The position numbers and the translations under genes are program-made. A stretch of 7,728 bases of DNA from JBCDCP01 sp039181495 (GTDB taxonomy: Bacteria; Pseudomonadota; Alphaproteobacteria; Rhizobiales; Tepidamorphaceae): positions 1 through 7,728 of the forward strand of contig JBCDCP010000132.1 in NCBI GenBank assembly GCA_039181495.1. The letters run 5' to 3'. Numbering within the stretch: the first letter of the stretch is position 1; every line of letters begins with the position of its first letter. The notes below the pieces were generated by a model. The model saw nothing but the letters and a program-made list of their open reading frames with translations. It did no database searches and was not told the DNA's origin. This document shows positions 1 through 6,548 of this stretch, one piece after another.

Positions 1-408
1 AAAGCGGTCATCCGAAAGATCAACGCGTACCAGCTTCTGCAAAACCCTGGTGGCGGCACCGGCAAGCCGGAAACCGGCCCGGGCATGGGTAATATCAACC
101 ACTGAGCACTGAAGCCCCACGGCCTTCTGAAGGCCTGGCTGATCGGCGTCAGCATGGACGATCCATCGCCCGATATCGGCGCGAACCATCCGTCTGCCCT
201 TGCTGCTGACACAGTAACCCATGTCGACAGGCTTCAGCTTGAGTGCTTTGGCAAGAGCTGTCCCCGCTTGGGCTGACCGGTCGAATACCTGCACCTCCCA
301 GGCCGGATGGATGCGCAGCGCGGCAAGCGTGACCTCCGGCGAAGGACCCGGCAGAGGCGGCACCGGCCGACGCACGACCTCGGCAAATGGCGAAACCAGA
401 TCAGCCAC
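1..408 (-). CDS. soxG: Sarcosine oxidase gamma subunit SoxG (partial, C-terminus beyond left edge)
   Basis: This is the small gamma subunit of heterotetrameric sarcosine oxidase, which packs against the aminomethyltransferase-like half of SoxA. Its own catalytic role is not established. The frame opens with GTG at 408-406, overlapping the soxA stop by 8 bases (GTGGCTGA), and stays open for 136 codons to the left edge. A GGGGAG Shine-Dalgarno-like run sits 7 bases upstream of the GTG, inside the end of soxA, which supports this start and suggests translational coupling. The segment at residues 104-119 (VDITHARAGFRLAGAA) matches the family pattern of an Asp-x-(Ser/Thr)-His stretch followed by a beta strand and Gly, and VRVDLSDDRF at 127-136 fits the following conserved segment. 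Family members are usually about 180-200 residues, so roughly a quarter to a third of the protein is outside the window. Identity rests on operon position plus these motifs. Confidence 0.88.
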   Translation of the reverse strand, partial: MADLVSPFAEVVRRPVPPLPGPSPEVTLAALRIHPAWEVQVFDRSAQAGTALAKALKLKPVDMGYCVSSKGRRMVRADIGRWIVHADADQPGLQKAVGLQCSVVDITHARAGFRLAGAATRVLQKLVRVDLSDDRF

Positions 409-3406
409 GGAGTTTCTCCCCTTCTGGATCGTAGAAGACGGGATCGCGTACCGAGACGGGCACATGGCTGCCACGCAGGGGATGTGTCGCATAGAGCGTA
501 TCGCCGTGGCGCTCGCGTCCGCGCGACAACAGGCCGAGCGCGATGTAGGCCTCCATCACCGGGCTCCATGTCACCGAGCTGACCCAGCCAAGGCTCCTGC
601 CGGGCTTCTTGATGTCCATCGAATCGACGATGTGGGCGCCGGCCGGGATCGGGAACTGGGACTGTGAAACGAGCCCGACCAAAACCGGCCGTTCCGGATC
701 GGTCAGACCCTCACGCTGCATCAGCACATGCCCCAGAAACGGCTTCTTCTTCGACGCAAATGCCGACAGGCCAAGATCGCCGAGCGTGGTACGGCCATCG
801 AGTTCTGGACCGGCAACGTGGCCTTTTTCGATGCGCAAGGCGCCGAGTGCTTCGAGTCCATATGGCACACAATCCAGATCGCGGCCTTCGGCAAGGAGCG
901 TATCCCACATCTTCGGACCGGCGCCTCGGGCCGTATAGACCTCATAGGCCAGTTCGCCCGAGAAGGAGAGCCGGGCGACCTTGCAGTCGATGCCGGCAAG
1001 CCGCGCATTGCGCACCGCCATGAACGGACAAGCCTCGTTGGAGAGATCGCCCTCCTCCAGCAGACTCTGGAGCAGTTCGCGGCTGTTGGGACCGGACACG
1101 GCGATGCCCGACCACTGGTCGGTAACCGATGTCAGGCTGACCTTGAGTTCCGGCCAGACAACCTGAGCCAGGAACTCGAGATGGCTCATCACACCTCCAG
1201 CGTTGGCAGAGGTGGTCGTGACCATGTAGCGGTCTTCGGCAAAACGCCAGGCCGTGCCATCATCGAACAAGTGCCCGTCGTCGCGCAGCATCAGCCCGTA
1301 GCGCGCTTTGCCGACGGGCAGGCTAGACATCAGATTGGTGTAGACCCGGTCGAGAAACGCGGCGGCATCGGGGCCGACAACTTCGATCTTGCCCAGTGTA
1401 GATACATCGGCAATGCCGACGCTGGCACGGACCGCGGTTGCTTCGCGCACATAGGCGGTCTCGACCGTTTCGCCGGGCTCGTTGTAGTAGACACGGGCGC
1501 GTAGCCAGCCAGCCCCGGCATTCATCATTTCGGCGCCCAATGCGATGTGCTGGGCGTGCATGGCCGTGCGCCGCACAGGCCGCAAATGGGCTCCGATGCT
1601 GCGGCCGGCAATGGCGCCGAGCGCGACAGGTGTGTAGGGCGGCCGATACCGCGTGGTGCCGACATCGCCGATCGGCTTGTCGAGGGCATGGGCCATCACG
1701 GCGAGGCCTATGACATTGGCCGTCTTGCCCTGATCGGTCGCCATGCCGAGCGTGGTGTAGCGTTTAAGATGTTCGACCGAATGAAAGCCTTCGCGGTGCG
1801 CCAGCATGATGTCCGACACGGTGACATCGTGCTGCAAATCAACGAAGGCCTTGCCCGATGCTGCGTCCGGTACGGCGAACAGCGGCTGAATGGCATCAAG
1901 CCGGGGGTCAGCGGCATCCGTCTTGGGAGACGATGCAGGTCTTGCGGCAAACCCCGCCGCTTTTGCAGCCGCGGCACCGACGCGCGCGCCATCGGCAAGC
2001 CGGCCGGTCAGATCGAAGACGCCATTCATTCGGCCGGCACACAAGCTGTTTCGCTGGCCCTCACCGGGCAGGAACAGGGCGCGATCGGCCGAATAGACGG
2101 GCTTTGAACCATTCTGGCTGGCGAGATGGACGGTTGGCTGCCATCCGCCAGATACGCCAACGCAATCTGCTTCGATCGTGCGATCGTTGCCAGTGAAGGT
2201 GCCTGAGGTGGCGTCAAACGGCGCGGCCAGGACCCCTGTCACCGCCTTGCCGCCAACCGAGCGGCGGACGCAGTGGCCGGGTAAGCAGAGGATTCCCCGC
2301 CGTGCACCTGCGAGCAGAAACTCATCGTCGACCTCAGCTCTTGGATCGACAATGGCGACCACCCCAAGCCCCATCTCGGCAAGCGCAATGGCGGCCTGCC
2401 AGCCCGTGTCGTTGTTGGTGAAGATCGCGATGCGTTCACCAGCGGCGATACCAAAACGCACAGCGTGGGCAAGCAGGCTGTCGGCCAGCATGACGCCAGG
2501 AAGATCGTTGCCCGGAAATGCGATGGGCCGCTCCAGCGCCCCGGCCGCATAGACCGACTGCTTGGCGACAATCTCATGATGTCGCTGGCGTGGCAGGTGG
2601 TCTGGTGTTTCCGCTACGTGATCGGTCACGCGTTCCACCGCACCGTGGATGCCTTGGTCATAAACACCATGAACGGTGGTGCGCGTGAGCAGCGTGACAT
2701 TGTCCATGTCGCTGAGCGCCGCAACGGTCTGCGACACCCATTCAGTGGCGGTCAACTTGCCAATCATCGCTAGGCTGTGACGCAGACTGCCACCGAAATC
2801 CGCATGCTCGTCGGCCAGAATGACACGCGCCCCGGAACGCGCTGCGCTGAGCGCGGCCATCAAACCAGACGGGCCACCGCCGGCGATCAGAACATCGCAT
2901 TCGTGATAGCTATGCTCGTAGCGCTCGGGATCCGGCTCGAAAGTGCCTTTGCCCATGCCGGCCGCGCGCCGGATGATCGGCTCGTACCACATCCAGGAGC
3001 GTTTCAGCGGCCCCATGAAGGTCTTGTAGTAGAAGCCCGCCGAGAACACTGGCCCAAGCTTGCCATTGACGGCCATCAGATCGAAGCGGAGCGAAGGAAA
3101 TGCGTTCTGGCTTGTTGCCTGCAGGCCTGGATACAGTTCGATCATGGTGGCCCGTGCATTGGGCTCGGTAACTGCGCCCGTGCGATGGCGGACCATGGCC
3201 GAGGTTTCCTCGACACCGGCAGACATGATCCCGCGTGGACGGTGATATTTGAAGCTGCGCCCGACCAGCCCGACACCGTTGGCCAGCAGGGCGGACGCCA
3301 GCGTGTCGCCAGCAAAGCCCTTGTAGGACACACCGTCGAAGTTGAAATTCAGCCGCTGACTGCGGTCGATCTCGCGACCGCCCTCGTCGAGGCGAAAGCT
3401 GCTCAT
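401..3406 (-). CDS. soxA: Sarcosine oxidase alpha subunit SoxA, heterotetrameric type
   Basis: This is the large cytoplasmic subunit of the tetrameric enzyme (1001 residues, normal for the family). It binds NAD+ and carries the folate site where the methylene group from sarcosine is captured by tetrahydrofolate. Visible domains: residues about 15-100, a ferredoxin-like fold without any cysteine (first Cys is residue 170), so no iron-sulfur cluster, as in other SoxA proteins; about 170-490, a dinucleotide-binding region with GGGPSG at 176-181 and a second strand ending in Asp-Glu (199-200), plus the GALERP and NDLPGVML segments at 289-307; about 520-600, the linker with EHLKRYTT at 545-552; about 610-990, a GcvT-like aminomethyltransferase domain with SGPNSRELL at 771-779 and FSGELAYEVY at 815-824. 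The ATG at 3406-3404 overlaps the soxD stop as ATGA, with GAGG 8-9 bases upstream. The gene looks intact. Confidence 0.96.
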   Translation of the reverse strand: MSSFRLDEGGREIDRSQRLNFNFDGVSYKGFAGDTLASALLANGVGLVGRSFKYHRPRGIMSAGVEETSAMVRHRTGAVTEPNARATMIELYPGLQATSQNAFPSLRFDLMAVNGKLGPVFSAGFYYKTFMGPLKRSWMWYEPIIRRAAGMGKGTFEPDPERYEHSYHECDVLIAGGGPSGLMAALSAARSGARVILADEHADFGGSLRHSLAMIGKLTATEWVSQTVAALSDMDNVTLLTRTTVHGVYDQGIHGAVERVTDHVAETPDHLPRQRHHEIVAKQSVYAAGALERPIAFPGNDLPGVMLADSLLAHAVRFGIAAGERIAIFTNNDTGWQAAIALAEMGLGVVAIVDPRAEVDDEFLLAGARRGILCLPGHCVRRSVGGKAVTGVLAAPFDATSGTFTGNDRTIEADCVGVSGGWQPTVHLASQNGSKPVYSADRALFLPGEGQRNSLCAGRMNGVFDLTGRLADGARVGAAAAKAAGFAARPASSPKTDAADPRLDAIQPLFAVPDAASGKAFVDLQHDVTVSDIMLAHREGFHSVEHLKRYTTLGMATDQGKTANVIGLAVMAHALDKPIGDVGTTRYRPPYTPVALGAIAGRSIGAHLRPVRRTAMHAQHIALGAEMMNAGAGWLRARVYYNEPGETVETAYVREATAVRASVGIADVSTLGKIEVVGPDAAAFLDRVYTNLMSSLPVGKARYGLMLRDDGHLFDDGTAWRFAEDRYMVTTTSANAGGVMSHLEFLAQVVWPELKVSLTSVTDQWSGIAVSGPNSRELLQSLLEEGDLSNEACPFMAVRNARLAGIDCKVARLSFSGELAYEVYTARGAGPKMWDTLLAEGRDLDCVPYGLEALGALRIEKGHVAGPELDGRTTLGDLGLSAFASKKKPFLGHVLMQREGLTDPERPVLVGLVSQSQFPIPAGAHIVDSMDIKKPGRSLGWVSSVTWSPVMEAYIALGLLSRGRERHGDTLYATHPLRGSHVPVSVRDPVFYDPEGEKLRG

Positions 3407-3819
3407 GCGCCGCCTCGTGTCTTCGATCCGGGTCGACGTCTCGTGCCGGCTTTGGGCGCGGGACGTGCGACTCCATTGCCGCTGTTCTTTGTGCTGGTCT
3501 GGGCGACGCGTTTGGGGCTCGGTTTGCGGCGCGGCGCTTTACCTTGTTTGGCTTGCTCGTCGGGGCCGGGTTCATGCGGCAGTCGTGCACCGAAAACCTC
3601 GTGGGTCCGCGTATCGCGCTCAACGATGATGTAGCGCCGGCAGCCGGCGGTGTGGTGCCAGTACTCGGTGTGCGGGCCGCTGGGGTTGCGGCGTTCGAAT
3701 ACAGCCTCATACCAGGCGTCCTGATCCGCATCGAGCGCGGGGTACTTCACCGTTGCGTCGCCACAATAGGTGAACTCGCCGGAGTCCCGTATTCCGCAGA
3801 TGGGGCAAGGGATACGCAT
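3403..3819 (-). CDS. soxD: Sarcosine oxidase delta subunit SoxD with long basic tail
   Basis: This is the small zinc-binding delta subunit of heterotetrameric sarcosine oxidase, which helps hold the complex together. Residues 1-80 match the family closely: CPICG at 5-9, EFTYCGDA at 15-22, RNPSGPH at 44-50 and WHHTAGCRR at 54-62. Cys5, Cys8, His56 and Cys60 have the spacing of the four zinc ligands known in SoxD. The protein is 138 residues, longer than the usual 85-110. The extra part (about 86-138) is Pro/Ser/Gly-rich with 15 Lys or Arg between 91 and 138 and no acidic residue after Glu88, so it is probably disordered. The ATG at 3819-3817 lies 17 bases after the soxB stop with only a weak GGCGGA-like ribosome site. 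The stop overlaps the soxA start by ATGA, so the long reading frame is really the one that is coupled to soxA. Confidence 0.93.
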   Translation of the reverse strand: MRIPCPICGIRDSGEFTYCGDATVKYPALDADQDAWYEAVFERRNPSGPHTEYWHHTAGCRRYIIVERDTRTHEVFGARLPHEPGPDEQAKQGKAPRRKPSPKRVAQTSTKNSGNGVARPAPKAGTRRRPGSKTRGGA

Positions 3820-3836
3820 CGCGTTATCCGCCCGCG

Positions 3837-5096
3837 CTAGTGCAACCAGGCGCGAGCGCCCGCGCCGTGTTCGTCAATGGTGCGACCGGTGCGGAACCTG
3901 TCGAGCCTGAAGGCCGCGTTGAAATCGTGGGGAGCATCCTTGGCGATCGTATGCGCAAAGCACCAACCTGAACCAGGCGTCGCCTTGAAGCCGCCGTAGC
4001 ACCAGCCGCAATTGAGGTAGAGCCCGTCGATCGGCCCCCTGTCGATGATCGGACTGCCATCCATCGACATATCCATGATGCCGCCCCAGCTGCGCAGCAG
4101 CTTCAACCGGCTGAGATTGGGGAAGACGGCGATGGCCTCTTCATGCACCTCACGCACCGTGGGCAGGTTTCCCCGCTGGGCATAAGAATTGTAGAAATCG
4201 AGATTGCCGCCAAAGACAATGCCGCCCTTATCCGACTGAGACACATAGAAATGCCCCGCGCCGAAAGTGATCACATGGTCAATCAGCGGCTTGTAGGGTT
4301 CGGTGACAAAGGCCTGCAGCACATGGCTCTCGATTGGCAGGCGGTCGATACCGGCTTTGGCCAACACCATGCCGGTGGAGCCGGCCACGGCCACGCCGAC
4401 CTTGGGGGCATAGATCCCGCCGCGCGTTGTCTCAACGCCGACGATCTTGCCCTGCTCCTTGATGAAGCCGGTCACTTCGCAATTCTCGATGATATCGACA
4501 CCGCGCCGGTCAGCGGCGTGTGCGAAACCCCAGGCTACGGCATCATGCCGGGCAGTGCCGCCGCGGCGCTGGATCAGCCCGCCAACGATCGGAAATCTGG
4601 CGTTGCTGGAGATGTCGATGCCCGGGCACATCTTGGCAATCTCGGATGGCGTCAGCAGTTCGGCATCGATGCCCTCGATGCGCATGGAATTGCCGCGGCG
4701 CGCATACGCATCAAGCTGACCGGGCGTATGCGCCAGATTGATGACACCGCGATCGGAGAACATCACATTGTAACCGATCTCATGATCGAGCTGGTGCCAG
4801 AGCTGAAGTGATTTCTCATAGAATCGATTGTTCTGGGGCAGCAGATAGTTGGACCGGACAATGGTGGTGTTGCGCCCTACATTGCCGCCGCCGATCCAGC
4901 CCTTCTCGACGACCGCCACATTTGTGATGCCGTGTTCCTTGGCGAGATAGAAGGCCGTCGCCAGCCCATGTCCGCCACCGCCGACGATGATGACATCGTA
5001 TCCGGGCTTGGGATTGGGCTTGCGCCAGGTCTGCTTCCAATGCGCATTGCCGGAGACGGCATTCCGCAAGACAGAGAAGATGGAATACTCGGACAT
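3837..5096 (-). CDS. soxB: Sarcosine oxidase beta subunit SoxB, flavoprotein
   Basis: This is the catalytic flavin subunit (419 residues): it oxidises the N-methyl group of sarcosine, holding non-covalent FAD and an FMN bound covalently to a histidine at the alpha/beta interface. The FAD Rossmann motif GGGGHG is at residues 39-44, followed by EKGWIGGGNVGRNTT (64-78) and RSNYL (81-85), both typical of SoxB. His184 in TARHDAVAWG (181-190) is the equivalent of the FMN-linking histidine. The segment WGGIMDMSMDGSPIID (about 358-373) and GWCYGGFKATPGSG further on are also family hallmarks. I chose ATG at 5096-5094 because MSEYSIFSVLRNAV followed by HWKQTWR is the conserved family N-terminus. An in-frame ATG at 5210 would add 38 residues unlike the family. 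No clear Shine-Dalgarno precedes 5096, and a small hairpin plus T-run occupies that place. It is the first gene of the soxBDAG operon. Confidence 0.95.
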   Translation of the reverse strand: MSEYSIFSVLRNAVSGNAHWKQTWRKPNPKPGYDVIIVGGGGHGLATAFYLAKEHGITNVAVVEKGWIGGGNVGRNTTIVRSNYLLPQNNRFYEKSLQLWHQLDHEIGYNVMFSDRGVINLAHTPGQLDAYARRGNSMRIEGIDAELLTPSEIAKMCPGIDISSNARFPIVGGLIQRRGGTARHDAVAWGFAHAADRRGVDIIENCEVTGFIKEQGKIVGVETTRGGIYAPKVGVAVAGSTGMVLAKAGIDRLPIESHVLQAFVTEPYKPLIDHVITFGAGHFYVSQSDKGGIVFGGNLDFYNSYAQRGNLPTVREVHEEAIAVFPNLSRLKLLRSWGGIMDMSMDGSPIIDRGPIDGLYLNCGWCYGGFKATPGSGWCFAHTIAKDAPHDFNAAFRLDRFRTGRTIDEHGAGARAWLH

Positions 5097-5113
5097 AAAA
5101 ACGGGCTTGCCCG
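5094..5113 (-). promoter_or_regulatory. Short hairpin and T-run directly before soxB start codon
   Basis: Read on the minus strand, CGGGCAAGCCCG (5112-5101, as read downstream toward soxB) can fold as a 4-bp CGGG/CCCG stem with a CAAG loop. It is followed at once by TTTTT and the ATG of soxB. The stem is too short for a confident intrinsic terminator, but it occupies the region where a ribosome site is expected and no good Shine-Dalgarno is seen there. A role in translation initiation or attenuation is inference only. Confidence 0.3.
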
Positions 5114-5189
5114 CCAATGGGATCGTTTGCCCTAACAAAAGCCAATTCAGCGCCGCCGTCCATGCCTGATTGCGACAGAACCAACGAAG

Positions 5190-5202
5190 AATTGAACCAA
5201 TT
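5190..5202. repeat. Small inverted repeat AATTG-AAC-CAATT
   Basis: The arms AATTG (5190-5194) and CAATT (5198-5202) are perfect reverse complements around a 3-base centre. It lies in the soxB/flavoprotein divergent gap and could be half of an operator, but five-base arms can also arise by chance. Confidence 0.3.
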
Positions 5203-5209
5203 GGGACCA

Positions 5210-5226
5210 TCGATGCCTGCCATCGA
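5210..5226. promoter_or_regulatory. Operator-like inverted repeat TCGATG-N5-CATCGA
   Basis: Six-base arms TCGATG (5210-5215) and CATCGA (5221-5226) are perfect reverse complements with a 5-base spacer, a geometry typical of sites for dimeric repressors or activators. The element is embedded in a 13-base-period direct repeat of CCATCGA (5207-5213, 5220-5226). It lies about 88 bases upstream of the plus-strand flavoprotein start and about 114 bases upstream of soxB, so one bound regulator could act on both. The regulator itself is not in the window. Confidence 0.4.
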
Positions 5227-5275
5227 ACCTAGATTTCTGTCACCCCATCGGTGCCGTCTGCTCGTCGCCGTTTTC

Positions 5276-5284
5276 TGGTAACAT
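5276..5284 (+). promoter_or_regulatory. Possible extended -10 element for the flavoprotein gene
   Basis: TGGTAACAT has the TG-n-TAxxAT form of an extended -10 box and would start transcription near 5291, leaving a short leader with a purine-rich AAGAAAG (5297-5303) before the ATG at 5314. No matching -35 box is visible at the normal distance, so this is a weak prediction. Confidence 0.22.
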
Positions 5285-5313
5285 CCACTACCCTCCAAGA
5301 AAGCCCCTTCCCG

Positions 5314-6450
5314 ATGTCCGCACTTTTCTCGTCATTCAGCCTCCGCGCTGTGACATTCAAAAACCGCATCGCCGTCTCACCCATGAGCCAGTATCGGGCG
5401 GCGGAGGGCCATGCCAATGACTGGCACAAGGTGCATCTTGGTCGCTTCGCGCTTGGCGGGGCAGCCCTGGTCTATGCCGAGGCCACGGCAGTGACACGGA
5501 ATGGGCGCCGCACCCCCGGCGATCTGGGGCTGTGGCAGGACAGCCAGATTGAGCCGCTCAGATCGATCGCGCAGTTCATCTCTGAAGAAGGCGCGGTCCC
5601 AGGCGTTCAGCTTGGTCATGCCGGCCGTAAGGCCTCCGAACGCCGACCCTGGCACGGCGAGACACCGCTCGATCAAGAGGACATTGCCGAACGCGGTGAA
5701 CAGCCCTGGCAGGCCTGCGCACCGTCAGCGCTCCCTTATGCCGATGGGTGGCCGGTTCCTTCCGAGATGTCGGAGAATGATATCACGGAGGTGATCGACA
5801 GCTTTGGCCAGGCGGCGCGGCGTGCCCAGGAAGCAGGATTTCGAATGATCGAGGTCTACGCCGCGCATGGCTTCCTGGCGCATCAGTTCCTCTCGCCTAT
5901 CTCCAACAGGCGTGCCGACCGATGGGGTGGGTCACCCAAGAATTGCCGACGCTTTGCGGTGGAAATCGCAAGATCCATCCGCGCGCACTGGCCTGAAGAC
6001 TATCCCCTCGCCTTCCGGCTTTCGGCAACCGACTGGCTTGATGGCGGGATTGAGCTGGCCGAAACAGTCGATACGGCGCAAGCCCTGAAGGCCGCCGGTG
6101 TCGACATGATCGACTGTTCCTCCGGTGGCATTGGCGGCAAGGAACGACCCAAGCGTATGACCATCGAGCAGGGCTTTCAGGCGCCATTTGCGGAAGAGGT
6201 ACGCAAGGCGGCACAGATCGCTACCATGTCGGTCGGCTTTCTGTGGGACACGTCCTTCTGTGAGGCTTTGGTTGCAGAGGGCAAGGCGGACATGATCGCT
6301 CTGGCTCGTGAGCTCCTCGACGATCCCAACTGGCCCCTGCATGCGGCGCGTGATCTGGGTGCTGATGAGGATCACGCAACCTGGCCGATCGAGTCCGGGT
6401 GGTGGCTGATGAAGCGTGACCGGCTGGTGAAGAAGCTGGGCCTGCGCTGA
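5314..6450 (+). CDS. Single-domain FMN flavoprotein of the old yellow enzyme family with altered active site
   Basis: This is a 378-residue FMN TIM-barrel protein related to class II old yellow enzymes (YqjM, xenobiotic reductase A). Family hallmarks: RIAVSPMSQY (18-27), QLGHAGRKAS (99-108), FLSPISNRRADRWGGS (192-207), FRLSATDW (234-241), SSGG (269-272) and ALARELLDDPNW (329-340). Likely FMN contacts Gln99, Arg235 and Arg332 are kept. On the substrate side it departs from ene-reductases: Ser25 replaces the redox-tuning Cys, Tyr182 replaces the first substrate-binding His, and Phe187 replaces the proton-donor Tyr, in VYAAHGFL (181-188). Tyr-x-x-His is the arrangement in trimethylamine dehydrogenase, but the Cys cluster and second half of that enzyme are absent. 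I chose ATG 5314 because homologues begin with a short segment before the LF.SF.LR motif; a GTG at 5251 would add 21 atypical residues. Divergent from soxBDAG. Substrate unknown: an N-demethylase or a modified reductase are both possible. Confidence 0.85.
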   Translation: MSALFSSFSLRAVTFKNRIAVSPMSQYRAAEGHANDWHKVHLGRFALGGAALVYAEATAVTRNGRRTPGDLGLWQDSQIEPLRSIAQFISEEGAVPGVQLGHAGRKASERRPWHGETPLDQEDIAERGEQPWQACAPSALPYADGWPVPSEMSENDITEVIDSFGQAARRAQEAGFRMIEVYAAHGFLAHQFLSPISNRRADRWGGSPKNCRRFAVEIARSIRAHWPEDYPLAFRLSATDWLDGGIELAETVDTAQALKAAGVDMIDCSSGGIGGKERPKRMTIEQGFQAPFAEEVRKAAQIATMSVGFLWDTSFCEALVAEGKADMIALARELLDDPNWPLHAARDLGADEDHATWPIESGWWLMKRDRLVKKLGLR

Positions 6451-6496
6451 CGAACGGCTTGCGTTGAGATCACCCCGTCCAACCGGCCCAAAAGCA

Positions 6497-6531
6497 ATGA
6501 AGGCCCCGATTGGGGCCTTCATCATTTTGTT
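6497..6531. terminator. Bidirectional intrinsic terminator
   Basis: The arms ATGAAGGCCCC (6497-6507) and GGGGCCTTCAT (6512-6522) form a perfect 11-bp stem with a GATT loop. On the plus strand CATTTTGTT follows; on the minus strand the stem is followed by TGCTTTT (from 6496 leftwards). It therefore fits termination of both the flavoprotein gene (ends 6450) and the convergent transporter gene (ends 6549). Confidence 0.9.
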
Positions 6532-6548
6532 CAGGTTCTAGCTGACCG

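Larger units (their letters stand above)
5097..5313. promoter_or_regulatory. Divergent intergenic control region between soxB and the flavoprotein gene
   Basis: This 217-base gap separates the divergent starts of soxB (minus) and the FMN flavoprotein (plus), so it must hold the promoters for both. I see no convincing sigma-70 pair for soxB. The region is lower in GC than the genes and contains clustered short repeats: CCATCGA at 5207-5213 and 5220-5226, a related CCATCGGTGCC at 5245-5255, GAACCAA at 5178-5184 and 5194-5200, and inverted repeats at 5190-5202 and 5210-5226. No supported gene lies in it. Confidence 0.6.

Noticed and set aside
728..1504. Long plus-strand open frame of 258 codons opposite soxA
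   Set aside because: It is antisense to well-conserved SoxA sequence, its protein has no recognisable motif, and long antisense frames are expected in GC-rich genes.
2777..3634. Plus-strand open frame of 285 codons across the soxA start and soxD
   Set aside because: It spans the conserved soxD/soxA junction on the other strand and its protein shows no family-like segments.
4143..4811. Plus-strand open frame of 222 codons opposite soxB
   Set aside because: It is a shadow of the conserved SoxB coding frame with no motif or ribosome site.
5097..5210. N-terminal extension of SoxB from an ATG at 5210
   Set aside because: The 38 added residues do not resemble the family, while MSEYSIFSV at 5096 is the conserved start. 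The extension would also cover the repeat-rich control region.
5238..5243. GTGACA on the minus strand as a -35 box for soxB
   Set aside because: No acceptable -10 box lies 16-18 bases downstream, so a promoter call is not supported.
5251..5313. N-terminal extension of the flavoprotein from a GTG at 5251
   Set aside because: The 21 added residues are atypical for the family, and the ATG at 5314 has a purine-rich stretch 10 bases upstream and gives the normal N-terminus.
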